From positions 1 through 56,174 of the forward strand of contig CAZFLM010000044.1 in NCBI GenBank assembly GCA_964519955.1: a DNA stretch of 56,174 bases, in the 5' to 3' direction. A program made the translations under genes and the position numbers. The notes under the pieces were generated by a model, which did not search any database, was not told the DNA's origin, and worked only from the letters and a program-made list of their open reading frames with translations. How positions within the stretch are numbered: the stretch's first letter is position 1; every line of letters begins with the position of its first letter. Below, piece by piece: positions 7,339-15,727 of this stretch. Origin of the DNA: CAZFLM01 sp964519955. Its GTDB lineage: Bacteria; Armatimonadota; Chthonomonadetes; Chthonomonadales; CAJBBX01.

Positions 7339-8707
7339 CGTCAAACACCGCCATCTGCGTGGGACAACCCAGCTCGGGATCCTCAGGACCAATGCCCTGG
7401 AACTGCACCGCGTAACCGTTCTCGCCGGCGACCCGCGTGGCCCATTCTCGGAACTCGGCGCGCGTCCACTCGAAGCGGTGGTCGCGATGGCGCAGGGCTC
7501 CGGCCTCGAGCGATGGCCAGGTCGCGTTGTACTCGCGGTTCGGCGTGGTCACCACCGCGCGCCTCGGCCGCGCCTGGCCGAAAAGCACCCTCTCGACATC
7601 GCCGATGCGGCCCGGCTCAATGTGCTCCAGCACCTCCACGAGCAGCGCCGCATCGAAGCCGCGGAACCGCTCGTCCGCGTAGAGAGCCGAGCCCTGCACC
7701 AGCCTGGCGCGAGCCCGCTGCCGCTCCGGCAAGCGCTCCAGCCGCCGCTCCGCGATCTGGAGCGAGAGCGTGCTGACGTCGACGCCGACGATCTCCCCGA
7801 TGCCGTGGTCGTTTAGCAGCACGCGCAGCACGCGCCCCTCGCCGCAGCCCAGGTCGAGCACGCGCTTGGCGGCCGGCGCCATGCCGCGCACCGCCGCGAG
7901 GACCGCCTGGGTGCGCGCATCGTTCAGCCGCATGGGCGCCTCGACGGACGCCTCCTCGCGCTCCTGCTCCTCCTCGTTGGCGACCGGCGACTCCTCGCGA
8001 AGCTGCTCCAGCGCGGCCGCCACGTACTGCCGACGGTACTTCAGGTAGCGTGCCGCGATCAGTTCCTTCTCCGGGTGCGCGGAGAGCCAGCCCTCGCCGC
8101 GGCGCAGCAGCTTCTCCACCTCAGTCTCATCGATCAGGTAGTGCTTCGCGTTGTCCAGCACCGGGATGAGCACGTAGAGGTGCGACAACAGCGCCTGGAC
8201 CGTGAGAGTGCCGCTCAGCAAGACCGTGTAGAGGCTGCCCTCGCCCCACCGCGGGAAGCGCCCGTCCAGTGAGTGCCGAGTCACCTGCACGGCGTAGCCC
8301 AGAGGCTCGAACAGCTTGCGGATCAGCGGCTCGCCCGCCGAGCAGGAGACCGCCGCAAGCTCGGCCGTGAGCGGCATCGCCTCGTCGACCCGATCGGGCA
8401 GCTTGGCGCAGCGCCCGCCCAACGCCGTTCGGTACGCCTCGCCGATCGCCACGCTCATCAGGCTCGACGCGACGTAGGGCCGGTCGTTGACGTACTGGTC
8501 GAGCGTCGAGCCGCGCCCGCGCACCAGGCCCACCGGGTCCACTTCCAGCAGCAGGGCGGCCGTGCAGCGGCGCTCCGTCGCCTCCGGGTAGAAGACGAGG
8601 ACGCGGCCGAAGGACGTCGTGGCCTGGAACACGTTCGCGGGGTTCTTGTGAAGGAGATAACCGAGGTCGGTGGCCCGCTCCGCCTCGGAGGTAATGGTCA
8701 GCAGCAT
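7325..8707 (-). CDS. hen1: RNA 3'-terminal ribose 2'-O-methyltransferase Hen1
   Basis: The 460-residue product is the Pnkp partner that methylates the 2'-OH at a break before ligation, protecting the repaired site from a second cut. Residues 1-250 (MLLTITSEAERATDLGYLLHKNP...) match the bacterial N-terminal domain that activates the Pnkp ligase. The methyltransferase domain has LDLGCGEG at 284-291, the metal-binding EVLEHIEP, and HRDHRFEWTRAEF. It lies first in the operon with pnkp. The ATG at 8707 gives the family N-terminus and excludes an 85-residue out-of-family extension. No strong ribosome site is seen. Confidence 0.95.
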   Translation of the reverse strand: MLLTITSEAERATDLGYLLHKNPANVFQATTSFGRVLVFYPEATERRCTAALLLEVDPVGLVRGRGSTLDQYVNDRPYVASSLMSVAIGEAYRTALGGRCAKLPDRVDEAMPLTAELAAVSCSAGEPLIRKLFEPLGYAVQVTRHSLDGRFPRWGEGSLYTVLLSGTLTVQALLSHLYVLIPVLDNAKHYLIDETEVEKLLRRGEGWLSAHPEKELIAARYLKYRRQYVAAALEQLREESPVANEEEQEREEASVEAPMRLNDARTQAVLAAVRGMAPAAKRVLDLGCGEGRVLRVLLNDHGIGEIVGVDVSTLSLQIAERRLERLPERQRARARLVQGSALYADERFRGFDAALLVEVLEHIEPGRIGDVERVLFGQARPRRAVVTTPNREYNATWPSLEAGALRHRDHRFEWTRAEFREWATRVAGENGYAVQFQGIGPEDPELGCPTQMAVFDDERS

Positions 8708-9027
8708 TCGCCAATGATACCACGGCGGCGGGCGAGCAGCCATGTCATGGAACGCTACGATTCGCGTTGGGCCTGCAGGAAGCGCCCGGCCGGCCGCCGA
8801 ATGCGGTAGTGTGGTGGGCCGGGCCAGGCGCCCGGTGAAGATACCGGCTGCCGGAGCCGATATGACCGGTAGGCGCTTGCGGCAAATGCTCCGGCCGCCA
8901 TAGCCCATTCCACGTATGACGCACTCATGACGTTCTCGCGGTAGCCTGTCGCGAGAGACCACACTGCAAAGCCGTGCGACCAGCGCGCACTAGCCGCCTG
9001 TCGCCACGGCGAACGGAGAATCCCAGA
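8708..9027. other. Divergent intergenic region, hen1 and lipoprotein gene
   Basis: These 320 bases lie between divergently transcribed hen1 and the lipoprotein gene. No convincing -35/-10 pair, RNA gene or coding frame with a ribosome site was found, apart from the GGAG at about 9015 that serves the lipoprotein start. GC-rich runs such as CGGCCGGCCG are present but no clear terminator. Confidence 0.5.
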
Positions 9028-11241
9028 ATGCACGGCCATACCCGTTGCTTCGTGGCGGCAGCCTTGCTGGCGCTCGCGATCGGCATGCTGGCTGGATGCG
9101 GGGGCGGCGGCGGAGACAGCAAGGTACTGGTGACCGGAGTGGTCTACCAGAGCCGCTACGCCGGCACCCGCGTCACCGACGCCACCGTCAACGCCTACGT
9201 CTGGAACGACCTCACCACCTCGGTGGGTCAAGCATCTACCGGCTCCGACGGCCGGTACGACCTGAACCTCGCCAAGACGGCGGTGGGCAAGGACGTCGTC
9301 CTCGTCGCGACGACGCCGTCCACCTCAACGAACCTGCGCGGCTCGCTGATCGTCGCGGCGCTGCCGTCGATCGGCCGCACGAATGCCGACATCGACATCG
9401 CCACCACACTCGCCGCGGAGCTTGCCCTGAAGGCGGGCGCCGACGGCAGCGTGACGCACTTCTCCGACTCCTCGGTGCAGACGATCGCTAGCCAGTTCCG
9501 CTCGTGGAGCGGCAGCGACGGCCTCGAGCCGGTCAGCGATGGGACCGAGATCACCGGCGCCATCGGCGGCGGCCTGAAGCCCGGTTCGGCCAGCGCCACC
9601 TTCGCCGCGGGCGACACCATCGTCACGAACGCCCTCGGGCACCTCGCCGAGACCGCGACGGAGGACGTGCTCGCCGCCAAGCGGCTGATCCGCTGGCTTC
9701 GCGACACGATGATCTGTCTCTACAACGACGGCCACAACGAGCAGAACGCGGTCCGAGAAGCCATCGACGAGCAGCGCCAGGTCATCGCCGACGAGGTCTC
9801 GGTCAGCTCCGAGGTGGGCCAGCGGCTGATGACCGTCATCAACGCGCTGTGGACCGGGCATGAGGTGGACGACGGCTCGGGCAGCACCGTCTACATGCCG
9901 CCGCTGATGGGCCTGGCGCCTGGCACGTACACGTGGAAGCGCAACTCCAGCAACGAGAAGTACCTGGAGTACACCGGCACCGTCGCGGACGGCAAGTCCT
10001 GGGTCATCACGTCCACGGTGCCCGACGCCTCCGAGAACGACCGAATTACCATTACCCCGACCAATAAGCTCGACGCGTTCGCGTTCACTCCGGATGCCGG
10101 CGGCTACACCATCCGGGCGATCAACACGACGGAGACCGACGCCAACCGCACCCTCGACTGGAAAGTCACGCTGACCTTCACCGGCGCCGCGACTGCGCCA
10201 ACCAAGTTCGCGGTCGACATGTCCGTGAAGGACCCGGGCCTCACCGGCACCTTCACGCTCAAGGGCTCCGTCAGCGGCGTCGTGGTGAACCCGATCGCCT
10301 CCGACAGGGAGCTGCCGTCCTACAGTCAGCTCACCATCGCCGGCAGCATCACCGCGCCGTTCCTGGTTGCGTCGATGGACAGCCTGACGCTCAAGTGGTA
10401 CCGCTCCACCGACTACACGGGCAACATCAAGTCGATCGCCCTGAGCAACCTGACGTTCACGGACAACCTGAGCAAGCCCATCGCCGGTGGCATCACGAGC
10501 GCGTCCATCGCGTTCGACGCGGTCGCGTCCGACGACCAGACCCCCGATGTCGCCGTCCCGAACACGGCCCAGATCAGCGGCGCCAGACTGACCTTCTCCG
10601 ACCACACGCTCAAGCTGAACAGCGGGAAGATCACGTTCGAGAACACCGTGCGCGACAGCGGCACCGTGGTGATGAACCCGAAGACCATCGAGGCGGACAT
10701 CTACTTCAAGTCGGACGCGTTCATGCTCGCAGGCACCATCGACTCGACGTGGACGAGCCTGCCGATCAGCCTGGACGACACGACGCCGGTGCCGGTCACC
10801 CGGTACCCGGTCGGCTCGATGACCATCAAGGGGCAGCTCCAGCCGCACAGCGGAGCACTCGGGACGCTCGACTCGACGCTGGTCTTCGCGACGAGCGCCA
10901 CCGCCGCGACCGCGACCTTCACGATCAACTCGCTCTCGTACGAGGGAGAGACGCTGAAGGGCACGATCGTCTCCACCACGCCCGTCGACAGCGGCAACTT
11001 GAGCAGCCCGACGACCGTGGCAGTGAACCTGACCGAGTCGCCCAACAGCCTGGTGGTGCACATCACCTCGGAGACCGGTGCGACGACGGGCTGGATCTCT
11101 ACTAGTTCCACGGGCACCCCAGCTCAGGCGACGATCGGCAAGGCCGGCGACCTCGGCCTGTCCGAGCTGGGCGCCAACACGCTCGTCATCAAGTACTCGG
11201 ACGGCACGTTCGAGACCGCCGCGTCGATCCTGCCGAACTGA
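9028..11241 (+). CDS. Large lipoprotein with carboxypeptidase-regulatory-like N-terminal domain
   Basis: The 737-residue product starts MHGHTRCFVAAALLALAIGMLAGC, a lipoprotein signal peptide with lipobox LAGC and lipidated Cys24, then a glycine run. Residues about 32-110 (VTGVVYQSRYAGTRVTDATVNAYVWND...GRYDLNLAK) resemble a carboxypeptidase-regulatory or Ig-like beta-sandwich fold common in surface proteins. The rest is Ser/Thr-rich beta-strand sequence without a known catalytic motif. The start at 9028 has GGAG nine bases upstream. A strong hairpin terminator follows. It is probably an outer-surface structural or adhesion lipoprotein; the exact role is unknown. Confidence 0.75.
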   Translation: MHGHTRCFVAAALLALAIGMLAGCGGGGGDSKVLVTGVVYQSRYAGTRVTDATVNAYVWNDLTTSVGQASTGSDGRYDLNLAKTAVGKDVVLVATTPSTSTNLRGSLIVAALPSIGRTNADIDIATTLAAELALKAGADGSVTHFSDSSVQTIASQFRSWSGSDGLEPVSDGTEITGAIGGGLKPGSASATFAAGDTIVTNALGHLAETATEDVLAAKRLIRWLRDTMICLYNDGHNEQNAVREAIDEQRQVIADEVSVSSEVGQRLMTVINALWTGHEVDDGSGSTVYMPPLMGLAPGTYTWKRNSSNEKYLEYTGTVADGKSWVITSTVPDASENDRITITPTNKLDAFAFTPDAGGYTIRAINTTETDANRTLDWKVTLTFTGAATAPTKFAVDMSVKDPGLTGTFTLKGSVSGVVVNPIASDRELPSYSQLTIAGSITAPFLVASMDSLTLKWYRSTDYTGNIKSIALSNLTFTDNLSKPIAGGITSASIAFDAVASDDQTPDVAVPNTAQISGARLTFSDHTLKLNSGKITFENTVRDSGTVVMNPKTIEADIYFKSDAFMLAGTIDSTWTSLPISLDDTTPVPVTRYPVGSMTIKGQLQPHSGALGTLDSTLVFATSATAATATFTINSLSYEGETLKGTIVSTTPVDSGNLSSPTTVAVNLTESPNSLVVHITSETGATTGWISTSSTGTPAQATIGKAGDLGLSELGANTLVIKYSDGTFETAASILPN

Positions 11242-11255
11242 CGCAGCGCCGTTCG

Positions 11256-11284
11256 ATGGCCCCCCGCCTCGCGCGGGGGGCCAT
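11256..11284 (+). terminator. Hairpin terminator after the lipoprotein gene
   Basis: ATGGCCCCCCGC (11256-11267) pairs perfectly with GCGGGGGGCCAT (11273-11284) around a 5-base loop. Only a weak pyrimidine tail (TCCCTT) follows. It lies 14 bases after the lipoprotein stop. Confidence 0.8.
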
Positions 11285-11342
11285 TCCCTTAGCCGGTCCC
11301 CTGCCCGCCCCGCCGGCCAGCGACAACTCCAAGGTGCACCCA

Positions 11343-12494
11343 TTGAGAACCAGCCTGACCGCCATTCTGCTTGTCGTGTCCGCCCTGCCGGGGCTCGCGC
11401 AGTCGCTGAACGTCGCCCCAAGCACCACCGAAGGCGACCGCATCCGGCGCCTGGTCGGCCAACTGCAGAACGAGCCCCTGACCATCACCATCCGTGGGTT
11501 CGCGCGCGGCGACACGGACGTCATCCCGCTAGACAAGGCTTCCGAGCGCCACGGCGTGCGCCGGATCTACAACGGGACCGGCCCCTACTTCGACGCCTAT
11601 GAGTCGGAGAGCATCGAGGCGAGCCGCGGCCTCTGGCGCTTCGGCTACTCGTGGACGCGCGCCGACCTCTACCAGGGGAACCACGACGCCGCCCAGGTCT
11701 ACCTGGACAGCCAGTCCGGCTCGCTGACGGATGCTGCAACCGGCTCGCCCCGCGCCACGATGAACAAGACCTCCGCCACCCGCTGGCAGTTGGGCTACCA
11801 GTGCCCGCTCACGATCGCTGGGCACCGGGCTGAGCTGTACGCCGCGGCGAGCTACCTCCGGATGCAGCGCGTGCAGCTCGGCTCGCTCACCGGAAGCACC
11901 ACGGGCGACGCCTTCGCCGGCACGCTGAGCTTCCTCTCGACGCTCGACATGGATCCGAGCGAGACCCACAGCGACGGCCTGAGCGTCGACGCAGGGTTGT
12001 GCGTGCAGGTCGACGACCGATGGCGCATCTCGCTCCAGTGCGAGAACCTGGCCAGCCGCGTCTGGCAGCGAGGTCTCCAGTCCATCGTCGCGGACGTGGC
12101 CACCAACACCATCGTGGCCGACGAAGACGGGTTCCTCTATGGCGCTCCTCTCGTCAGCGGAACGACGAGCCGCACCAACCTGCGAACCGAGCTGCGCCGA
12201 CGGATCGATGTCGGAGGCGCGTACAGGCAGGACCGCACGAGTTGGGTTGCGTTCTTCCATCGCGACTTCAGTTGGCGCCTCGCGGGCGGGCTGACGCAGG
12301 ACCTGGGCCACGGCTCTCGCTGGTGGGCCCTCCTCTGGTGCGAGCCATTCGAGTGGCAAGCCGGCATAGACTGGGGCATGCTCCGTCTGGCAATGGGCAT
12401 GTCCGACGTCAATGCCAGCACCACCGAGCGCGCGTCGGTGAGCCTGGCGTTGCGGGTGTGCCTGGAGAAGAAGCGAGAAGCTAGAAGCAAGTAG
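11343..12494 (+). CDS. Exported protein of unknown function, probable outer-membrane beta-barrel
   Basis: The TTG at 11343 gives a clean signal peptide (MRTSLTAILLVVSALPGLAQ) and has AAGGTG upstream. The longer frame from 11256 would be translated through the terminator and is rejected. The 383-residue product has alternating hydrophobic/aromatic strands (LWRFGYSWTRADLYQG, RWQLGYQCPLTIAGHRAELYAAASYLRM, DRTSWVAFFHRDFSWRLAGGL), as in porin-like barrels. The last codons, KKREARSK, are encoded by a heptanucleotide repeat that runs through the stop codon. No named family is recognised. Confidence 0.65.
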   Translation: MRTSLTAILLVVSALPGLAQSLNVAPSTTEGDRIRRLVGQLQNEPLTITIRGFARGDTDVIPLDKASERHGVRRIYNGTGPYFDAYESESIEASRGLWRFGYSWTRADLYQGNHDAAQVYLDSQSGSLTDAATGSPRATMNKTSATRWQLGYQCPLTIAGHRAELYAAASYLRMQRVQLGSLTGSTTGDAFAGTLSFLSTLDMDPSETHSDGLSVDAGLCVQVDDRWRISLQCENLASRVWQRGLQSIVADVATNTIVADEDGFLYGAPLVSGTTSRTNLRTELRRRIDVGGAYRQDRTSWVAFFHRDFSWRLAGGLTQDLGHGSRWWALLWCEPFEWQAGIDWGMLRLAMGMSDVNASTTERASVSLALRVCLEKKREARSK

Positions 12495-12538
12495 TCAGAA
12501 GCCAGAAGCAAGAAGCCAGAAGCTAGAGGCCAGGAGCC
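12469..12538 (+). repeat. Ten-copy heptanucleotide tandem repeat AGAAGCN
   Basis: Ten consecutive 7-bp units occur, mostly AGAAGC followed by G, T, A or C; units 4, 9 and 10 are degenerate (AGTAGTC, AGAGGCC, AGGAGCC). The stop codon of the preceding gene (TAG, 12492-12494) lies inside unit 4. Because 7 is not a multiple of 3, gain or loss of a unit in the coding part would change the C-terminal frame. Confidence 0.85.
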
Positions 12539-12575
12539 GGGCCGGCGCGGCGAGCAGACAGCCATATAGTGCAAC

Positions 12576-12591
12576 TGGCACAAAACATGCA
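12576..12591 (+). promoter_or_regulatory. Sigma-54-type promoter upstream of the tandem-95/PEP-CTERM operon
   Basis: TGGCAC (12576-12581) and ATGCA (12587-12591) place GG (12577-12578) and GC (12589-12590) exactly ten bases apart, as in -24/-12 RpoN promoters. It precedes the gene at 12860 by about 270 bases. A similar element occurs at the other PEP-CTERM gene (22773). Confidence 0.7.
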
Positions 12592-12609
12592 ATCCCCCTC
12601 TATGTGACG

Positions 12610-12637
12610 GTCGCGCCTCTCCGACCAGAGGCGCGAC
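12610..12637 (+). promoter_or_regulatory. Leader hairpin downstream of the sigma-54-type promoter
   Basis: GTCGCGCCTCT (12610-12620) pairs perfectly with AGAGGCGCGAC (12627-12637) around a 6-base loop. It lies about 20 bases after the -12 element, at the very start of the predicted transcript. It could cap the 5' end, stabilise the mRNA or act as an attenuator. No U-tract follows. The remaining leader to 12859 shows no other obvious feature except the AAGGAGG ribosome site. Confidence 0.55.
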
Positions 12638-12859
12638 GTCGTCGCCACACAGCGGCTCGGCCTCTCTGCCAGCGTCCTGTCTGTACCCACCGTTGGCGCA
12701 CAGCGTCCAAGCCGCGCTTGCCAGAGCCCACACACCGAGGCACCAGCGCCGGTCCGCGCCTACGGGAGCCACGTGCCTCGCTCGGCCCTGGCCCGTACAC
12801 CGCCGCAGCCGTGGAACTCGTTCACGCCGCGCCAGGTCGCGCGGAGAAGGAGGAACCGG

Positions 12860-15682
12860 ATGATGGTCGCGTGGAAGCCCTCTGTGGTGATCCCCCGGTC
12901 TGTCGTATTTGCCCTCTTCCTCGGACTAGCCCCGCCGGGCCAATGCCAGCCCCCCGCCGAGTGGGCCGATCGCTACAACGGCACGGGGGGCAAGTGGGAT
13001 ACTGCCCGGGCGATAGCCAGTGACAGTGACGGCAACACCTACGTGACAGGCGACTCGTGGGCGGGGGACGGATGGGATTACCTCACCATCAAGTACTCGC
13101 CGTCGGGCACGCGCGCCTGGGTCGCAAGGGAGTCCTGGAACCGCACGGTCTACTACGACAACCATTCGCCCCGCGGCATTGTCGTCGACGCGACGGGCAA
13201 CATCTATGTGGCCGGCGCCACTAGCACCGTCGACTCGATCTACCAGGGCTACCTGGGCATCGTGAAGTACGCCCCAGATGGACACGTGCTCTGGAGGGTG
13301 CGCCGCCCCGACCTGCCGCAGACCACCTGGTCCCGAATCGCGATCGTGCCCGTGCCGTCAGGGGTCTACTTCGTCGGGTCCGATGGTGGATCGCTCTGGA
13401 CCTTGAAGTGCGACGCAGATGGCAACGAGGAGTGGCTGCGCTGGCAGAAGTACAGCACATACACCCGGTACCCGTACGCGGTAGCGGACCCATCTGAGCG
13501 GCTGTTCATTACCTGTTCAGCCTGCCCCGAGGGTCTGCCGGACTACGACTGGTACACCTTCCGCTATGACGCGGAGGGCAACTACGCGTTCCTCGACCAC
13601 TACCAGTGGCGGTACCCATACACGGCGACGGACCTGGCCTGCGGGATCGGACTCGGGCCGGACGGCAACCTGCTCGTGGGAGGTCACGCCGGCGGCGGAC
13701 AGGCCGACTTCACGGTTCTCAAGCTGAACCCCGAGACCGGCGCCAGGATCTGGGAGGTCGACTACGCCCACGGGCCCGCCCCCGAGTCCGGCGCAGAGTA
13801 CGCCAACGCCATGGTCGTGGGGCCGGACGGAGCGACGTACCTAACCGGGGAGACTAACTACGACGTCGGCGTCACCGGCGCTGACTTCCTGACGGTGAAA
13901 GTGACACCCGACGGCGCCGTGGCCTGGGCACGAACGTACGACGGCCCGGCGCGTGGCCACGACAGGGCAGTCGCCGTCGGGCTCGACGCGGCGGGGTGTG
14001 TCTACGTCACCGGCAGTTCGACGCTCTGGTTCAACCCAGAGAACGGCTACGAGTACACGACCGACTACGCGACGATCAAGTATGGCGCGGATGGCAACCA
14101 GCTCTGGGTCGCGCGCTACAACAACGGCGGCGACGACACCCCGGTCGGGATCGCCGTAACCGCCGAGGGCGCATGCACCGTCAGCGGCACATCGTACAAC
14201 GGGGCGTACAGCTCCGGAGGCACGGAGACCGACTTCTACACGCTTCGGTACCCAGCCGTCGTGCCCCCGGACGCAGTCGACGATGCCTACTCGGTCGACG
14301 AGGACAGCAACCTCACGATCGCGGCGCCCGGCGTCCTCGCCAACGACACCCACCCGCTCGGCTACGGGCTAGTCGCGTGGCTTGTCGCCGGGCCATCACA
14401 CGGCGTTCTGACCCTGAACACCGACGGCTCGTTCACGTACGTTCCGGATCCCGACTACTACGGAAGCGATAGCTTCGTCTACGAGGCCGACGACGGGCAC
14501 AATGGCACCGAGACAGCCACCGTCGAGATCGCCGTGCTCCCCGTGAACGACGCTCCGACGCTTGAGCCCATCGGCGACAGAGTGGTGACCTACGGCTCCA
14601 TGCTGGCGTTCACAGCCGTGGGGCACAACGCCGAGGCAGACCAGGTTCTCACCTACTCGATCGAAGGCGCGCCCGCCGGGGCCTCGCTCGATCCGAGCAC
14701 CGGGCAGTTCTCCTGGACACCGACTGCCGCGCAATGGCCAGGGCCGCACACCTTCACCGTCAGGGTCACCGACAATGGGGTACCGCCGCTGTCGGCCTCT
14801 GAGGTGGTGTCGGTGCGGGTCAACGCGCCGCCGAGCGCTTACGCCGACAGCTACTCGATGGTCGAGGGCCAAACGCTGAGCATCCCAGCGCCCGGTGTAC
14901 TGGCCAATGACACCGACGCCGATGGCGACGCTCTCGCCGCGTCACTGGTAGCGCCGCCGGGTGCAGGCAACCTCGACCTGCACGCCGATGGATCGTTCAC
15001 GTACTCGCCGGGGGCCTGGAGTGGCACAGCCACCTTCACCTACCGCGCGACCGACGGCCTCGCGAGCAGCGAGCCGGCGACGGTTACGATCGTGGTGACT
15101 TCGGCCAACAACCCGCCCGTCGCCCTCGATGACTCCTACTCCACGAACCAGGACGCCACGCTGACGGTCGCCGCGGCGGGCGTGCTGATCAACGACTTCG
15201 ACCCCGACGGCGATGCAGTGACCGCCATCCTGCTCTCGCCGCCGTCCCACGGAACACTGAACCTCGCTGCCGACGGAGGCTTCGTCTACGCGCCTGCTGC
15301 CGGATACTACGGGGCGGACAGCTTCACGTATGCCGCCGGCGACGCCAAAGTACTGAGCGGGACGGCCACGGTCCGCATCTTCGTGGTTCAGCGCCTGGTG
15401 CTCACGGCCGTCACCGTGTCTCCGCAGAACCGCCTGCTCAAAGCTGGGCTGGGCCAGGCATTCGCCGTGATGGCAACCTACAGCGACGGCACCACCCGCG
15501 ACGCGACGGCCCTGGCGAGCCTCTCTGCCGTCGTCGTCTCGGGCGACAACCCGGCCGGCACGATGGTCGGCAGTTGCTTCAAGTCACTCGCCCGCAAGAG
15601 CGCCGACGTGCGGGTGTCCGCGACATACACCGACGGCGGCGTCACGAAGTCGGCGTCGACGTTGCTCTACGTCAGGAAGTAG
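12860..15682 (+). CDS. Large secreted beta-propeller protein with tandem-95 and Ig-like domains
   Basis: The 940-residue product starts at ATG 12860, six bases after a perfect AAGGAGG, and has a signal peptide (about residues 1-32, ending PPGQCQ). Residues 35-470 carry repeated D-x-D-GN-x-Y/V-x-V-x-G units (SDGNTYVTGDS, TGNIYVAGATS, GPDGNLLVGGH), typical of SBBP-type propeller repeats. Three tandem-95-type units follow (DDAYSVDEDSNLTIAAPGVLANDT, ADSYSMVEGQTLSIPAPGVLANDT, DDSYSTNQDATLTVAAAGVL), with a putative-Ig/cadherin-like segment between the first and second. A BIG2-like domain ends the protein. The role is likely cell-surface or extracellular matrix. It precedes a PEP-CTERM gene by 45 bases. 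Confidence 0.85.
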   Translation: MMVAWKPSVVIPRSVVFALFLGLAPPGQCQPPAEWADRYNGTGGKWDTARAIASDSDGNTYVTGDSWAGDGWDYLTIKYSPSGTRAWVARESWNRTVYYDNHSPRGIVVDATGNIYVAGATSTVDSIYQGYLGIVKYAPDGHVLWRVRRPDLPQTTWSRIAIVPVPSGVYFVGSDGGSLWTLKCDADGNEEWLRWQKYSTYTRYPYAVADPSERLFITCSACPEGLPDYDWYTFRYDAEGNYAFLDHYQWRYPYTATDLACGIGLGPDGNLLVGGHAGGGQADFTVLKLNPETGARIWEVDYAHGPAPESGAEYANAMVVGPDGATYLTGETNYDVGVTGADFLTVKVTPDGAVAWARTYDGPARGHDRAVAVGLDAAGCVYVTGSSTLWFNPENGYEYTTDYATIKYGADGNQLWVARYNNGGDDTPVGIAVTAEGACTVSGTSYNGAYSSGGTETDFYTLRYPAVVPPDAVDDAYSVDEDSNLTIAAPGVLANDTHPLGYGLVAWLVAGPSHGVLTLNTDGSFTYVPDPDYYGSDSFVYEADDGHNGTETATVEIAVLPVNDAPTLEPIGDRVVTYGSMLAFTAVGHNAEADQVLTYSIEGAPAGASLDPSTGQFSWTPTAAQWPGPHTFTVRVTDNGVPPLSASEVVSVRVNAPPSAYADSYSMVEGQTLSIPAPGVLANDTDADGDALAASLVAPPGAGNLDLHADGSFTYSPGAWSGTATFTYRATDGLASSEPATVTIVVTSANNPPVALDDSYSTNQDATLTVAAAGVLINDFDPDGDAVTAILLSPPSHGTLNLAADGGFVYAPAAGYYGADSFTYAAGDAKVLSGTATVRIFVVQRLVLTAVTVSPQNRLLKAGLGQAFAVMATYSDGTTRDATALASLSAVVVSGDNPAGTMVGSCFKSLARKSADVRVSATYTDGGVTKSASTLLYVRK

Positions 15683-15727
15683 CCACGAAGCACCGGTGTA
15701 CCAACGACGCAGTGGAAAGGACCATCT

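Noticed and set aside
4732..7776. Very long plus-strand open frame opposite pnkp
   Set aside because: It lies antisense to the firmly identified pnkp/hen1 genes, has no ribosome site and is Arg/His-rich low-complexity sequence typical of a GC-rich shadow frame.
9325..11421. 698-codon minus-strand frame opposite the lipoprotein gene
   Set aside because: Runs through the terminator and is antisense to a gene with lipobox and ribosome site.
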